From Anaerovibrio lipolyticus DSM 3074 (lineage in GTDB: Bacteria; Bacillota; Negativicutes; Selenomonadales; Selenomonadaceae), in NCBI RefSeq assembly GCF_900141865.1, contig NZ_FQYW01000003.1:162133-226132 (forward strand): a DNA stretch of 64,000 bases, given 5' to 3'. Positions 63,647 to 64,000 of this stretch are shown piece by piece (the first letter of the stretch is position 1; the number at the start of each line of letters is the position of its first letter). A program made the position numbers and the translations under genes. The notes beneath the pieces were generated by a model. The model saw nothing but the letters and a program-made list of their open reading frames with translations. It made no database searches and was not told the origin of the DNA.

Positions 63647-63910
63647 AACAATGCAACAAGAATCATGCACACATGATTCAAGCCAGATGATGGTATTACT
63701 TCTTCGGAAGTAATAAGCATACATAGTTTGTTGGAGCAATATCCAAGAGCGATAGCGATTGGTTAATATTGCCCACGTCAAAACATCCCAAGAAACAAGT
63801 CGCTTGCGACGCAGTTGATTGGTTGATGTTGACGACGGACCAAACTAAAATTCCTTTATTAAAAGGTAATTCTAGAAACTTTAAGAGCCATTCAGGTTCT
63901 TCAAAATATT

Positions 63911-64000
63911 TTTTTGGAGAGTTTGATCCTGGCTCAGGACGAACGCTGGCGGCGTGCTTAACACATGCAAGTCGAACGGGAAGACATTTCTAACACCGAG
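63911..64000 (+). rRNA. rrs: 16S ribosomal RNA, 5' end (partial)
   Basis: AGAGTTTGATCCTGGCTCAG begins at 63918 and corresponds to E. coli positions 8-27, so the mature 5' end is near 63911. The following GACGAACGCTGGCGGCGTGC and ACACATGCAAGTCGAACG stretches are universal 16S sequence. The gene runs off the right edge; the rest of the operon is outside the window. Confidence 0.97.

Overview
The window looks like the chromosomal replication-origin region of a diderm Firmicute of the Negativicutes (Selenomonadales type). The gene order rsmG-mnmG-mnmE-jag-yidC-yidD-rnpA-rpmH / dnaA-dnaN-yaaA-recF-dciA-gyrB, the Soj/Spo0J-type ParAB with consensus parS sites, and strong AGGAGG-type ribosome binding sites are Firmicute traits. 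An RND efflux pump with a lipoprotein adaptor, and a three-gene archaeal-type glutamate synthase, fit a diderm member. A dedicated glycerol pathway would suit a glycerol fermenter such as Anaerovibrio, but genus assignment is only a guess.

Layout. 1-1,000: end of an unknown membrane gene and a HigB/HigA-like toxin-antitoxin pair. 1,261-8,839: cdd, a LytR-CpsA-Psr protein, gyrA, a Ppx/GppA phosphatase, a candidate small RNA, a guanylate-kinase-like protein and htpX. 8,911-16,000: minus-strand replication operon gyrB-dciA-recF-yaaA-dnaN-dnaA, with a DnaA-box/DnaA-trio unwinding element between dnaA and dnaN. 16,256-22,723: plus-strand rpmH-rnpA-yidD-yidC-jag-mnmE-mnmG-rsmG. 22,799-29,764: a secreted protein, pfkA, a stand-alone AICAR formyltransferase, and a split cobalamin methionine synthase whose two genes are interleaved with a pair of palindromic repeats. 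29,940-34,200: parA-parB, a DUF4446 protein, an M23 peptidase, a bactofilin and a hot-dog thioesterase. 34,697-39,779: glutamate synthase in three genes. 39,892-43,640: DeoR regulator, Bcr/CflA exporter, M18 aminopeptidase. 43,641-44,543: about 900 bp non-coding with four DnaA boxes, a candidate C-rich small RNA and a dispersed repeat. 44,544-49,130: MarR-adaptor-RND operon. 49,262-52,596: metNIQ and a divergent Rrf2 regulator. 52,880-59,520: glpABC-glpK-glpF. 59,667-63,211: two small membrane proteins, serS, alr. From about 63,911: start of a 16S rRNA gene.

How it works together. The core is replication and segregation control: DnaA, DnaN, RecF, DciA, both gyrase subunits, ParAB and two parS sites, plus five clusters of DnaA boxes spread over 42 kb. 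Metabolically the window gives glycerol uptake, phosphorylation and anaerobic oxidation (GlpF, GlpK, GlpABC), ammonia assimilation by glutamate synthase, and methionine supply by import (MetNIQ) and by synthesis (MetH plus its separate reactivation protein). The least explained material is in the intergenic DNA: two unrelated repeat families with apparently compensatory base changes between copies, two candidate small RNAs with their own promoters and terminators, and DnaA-box clusters away from the origin.
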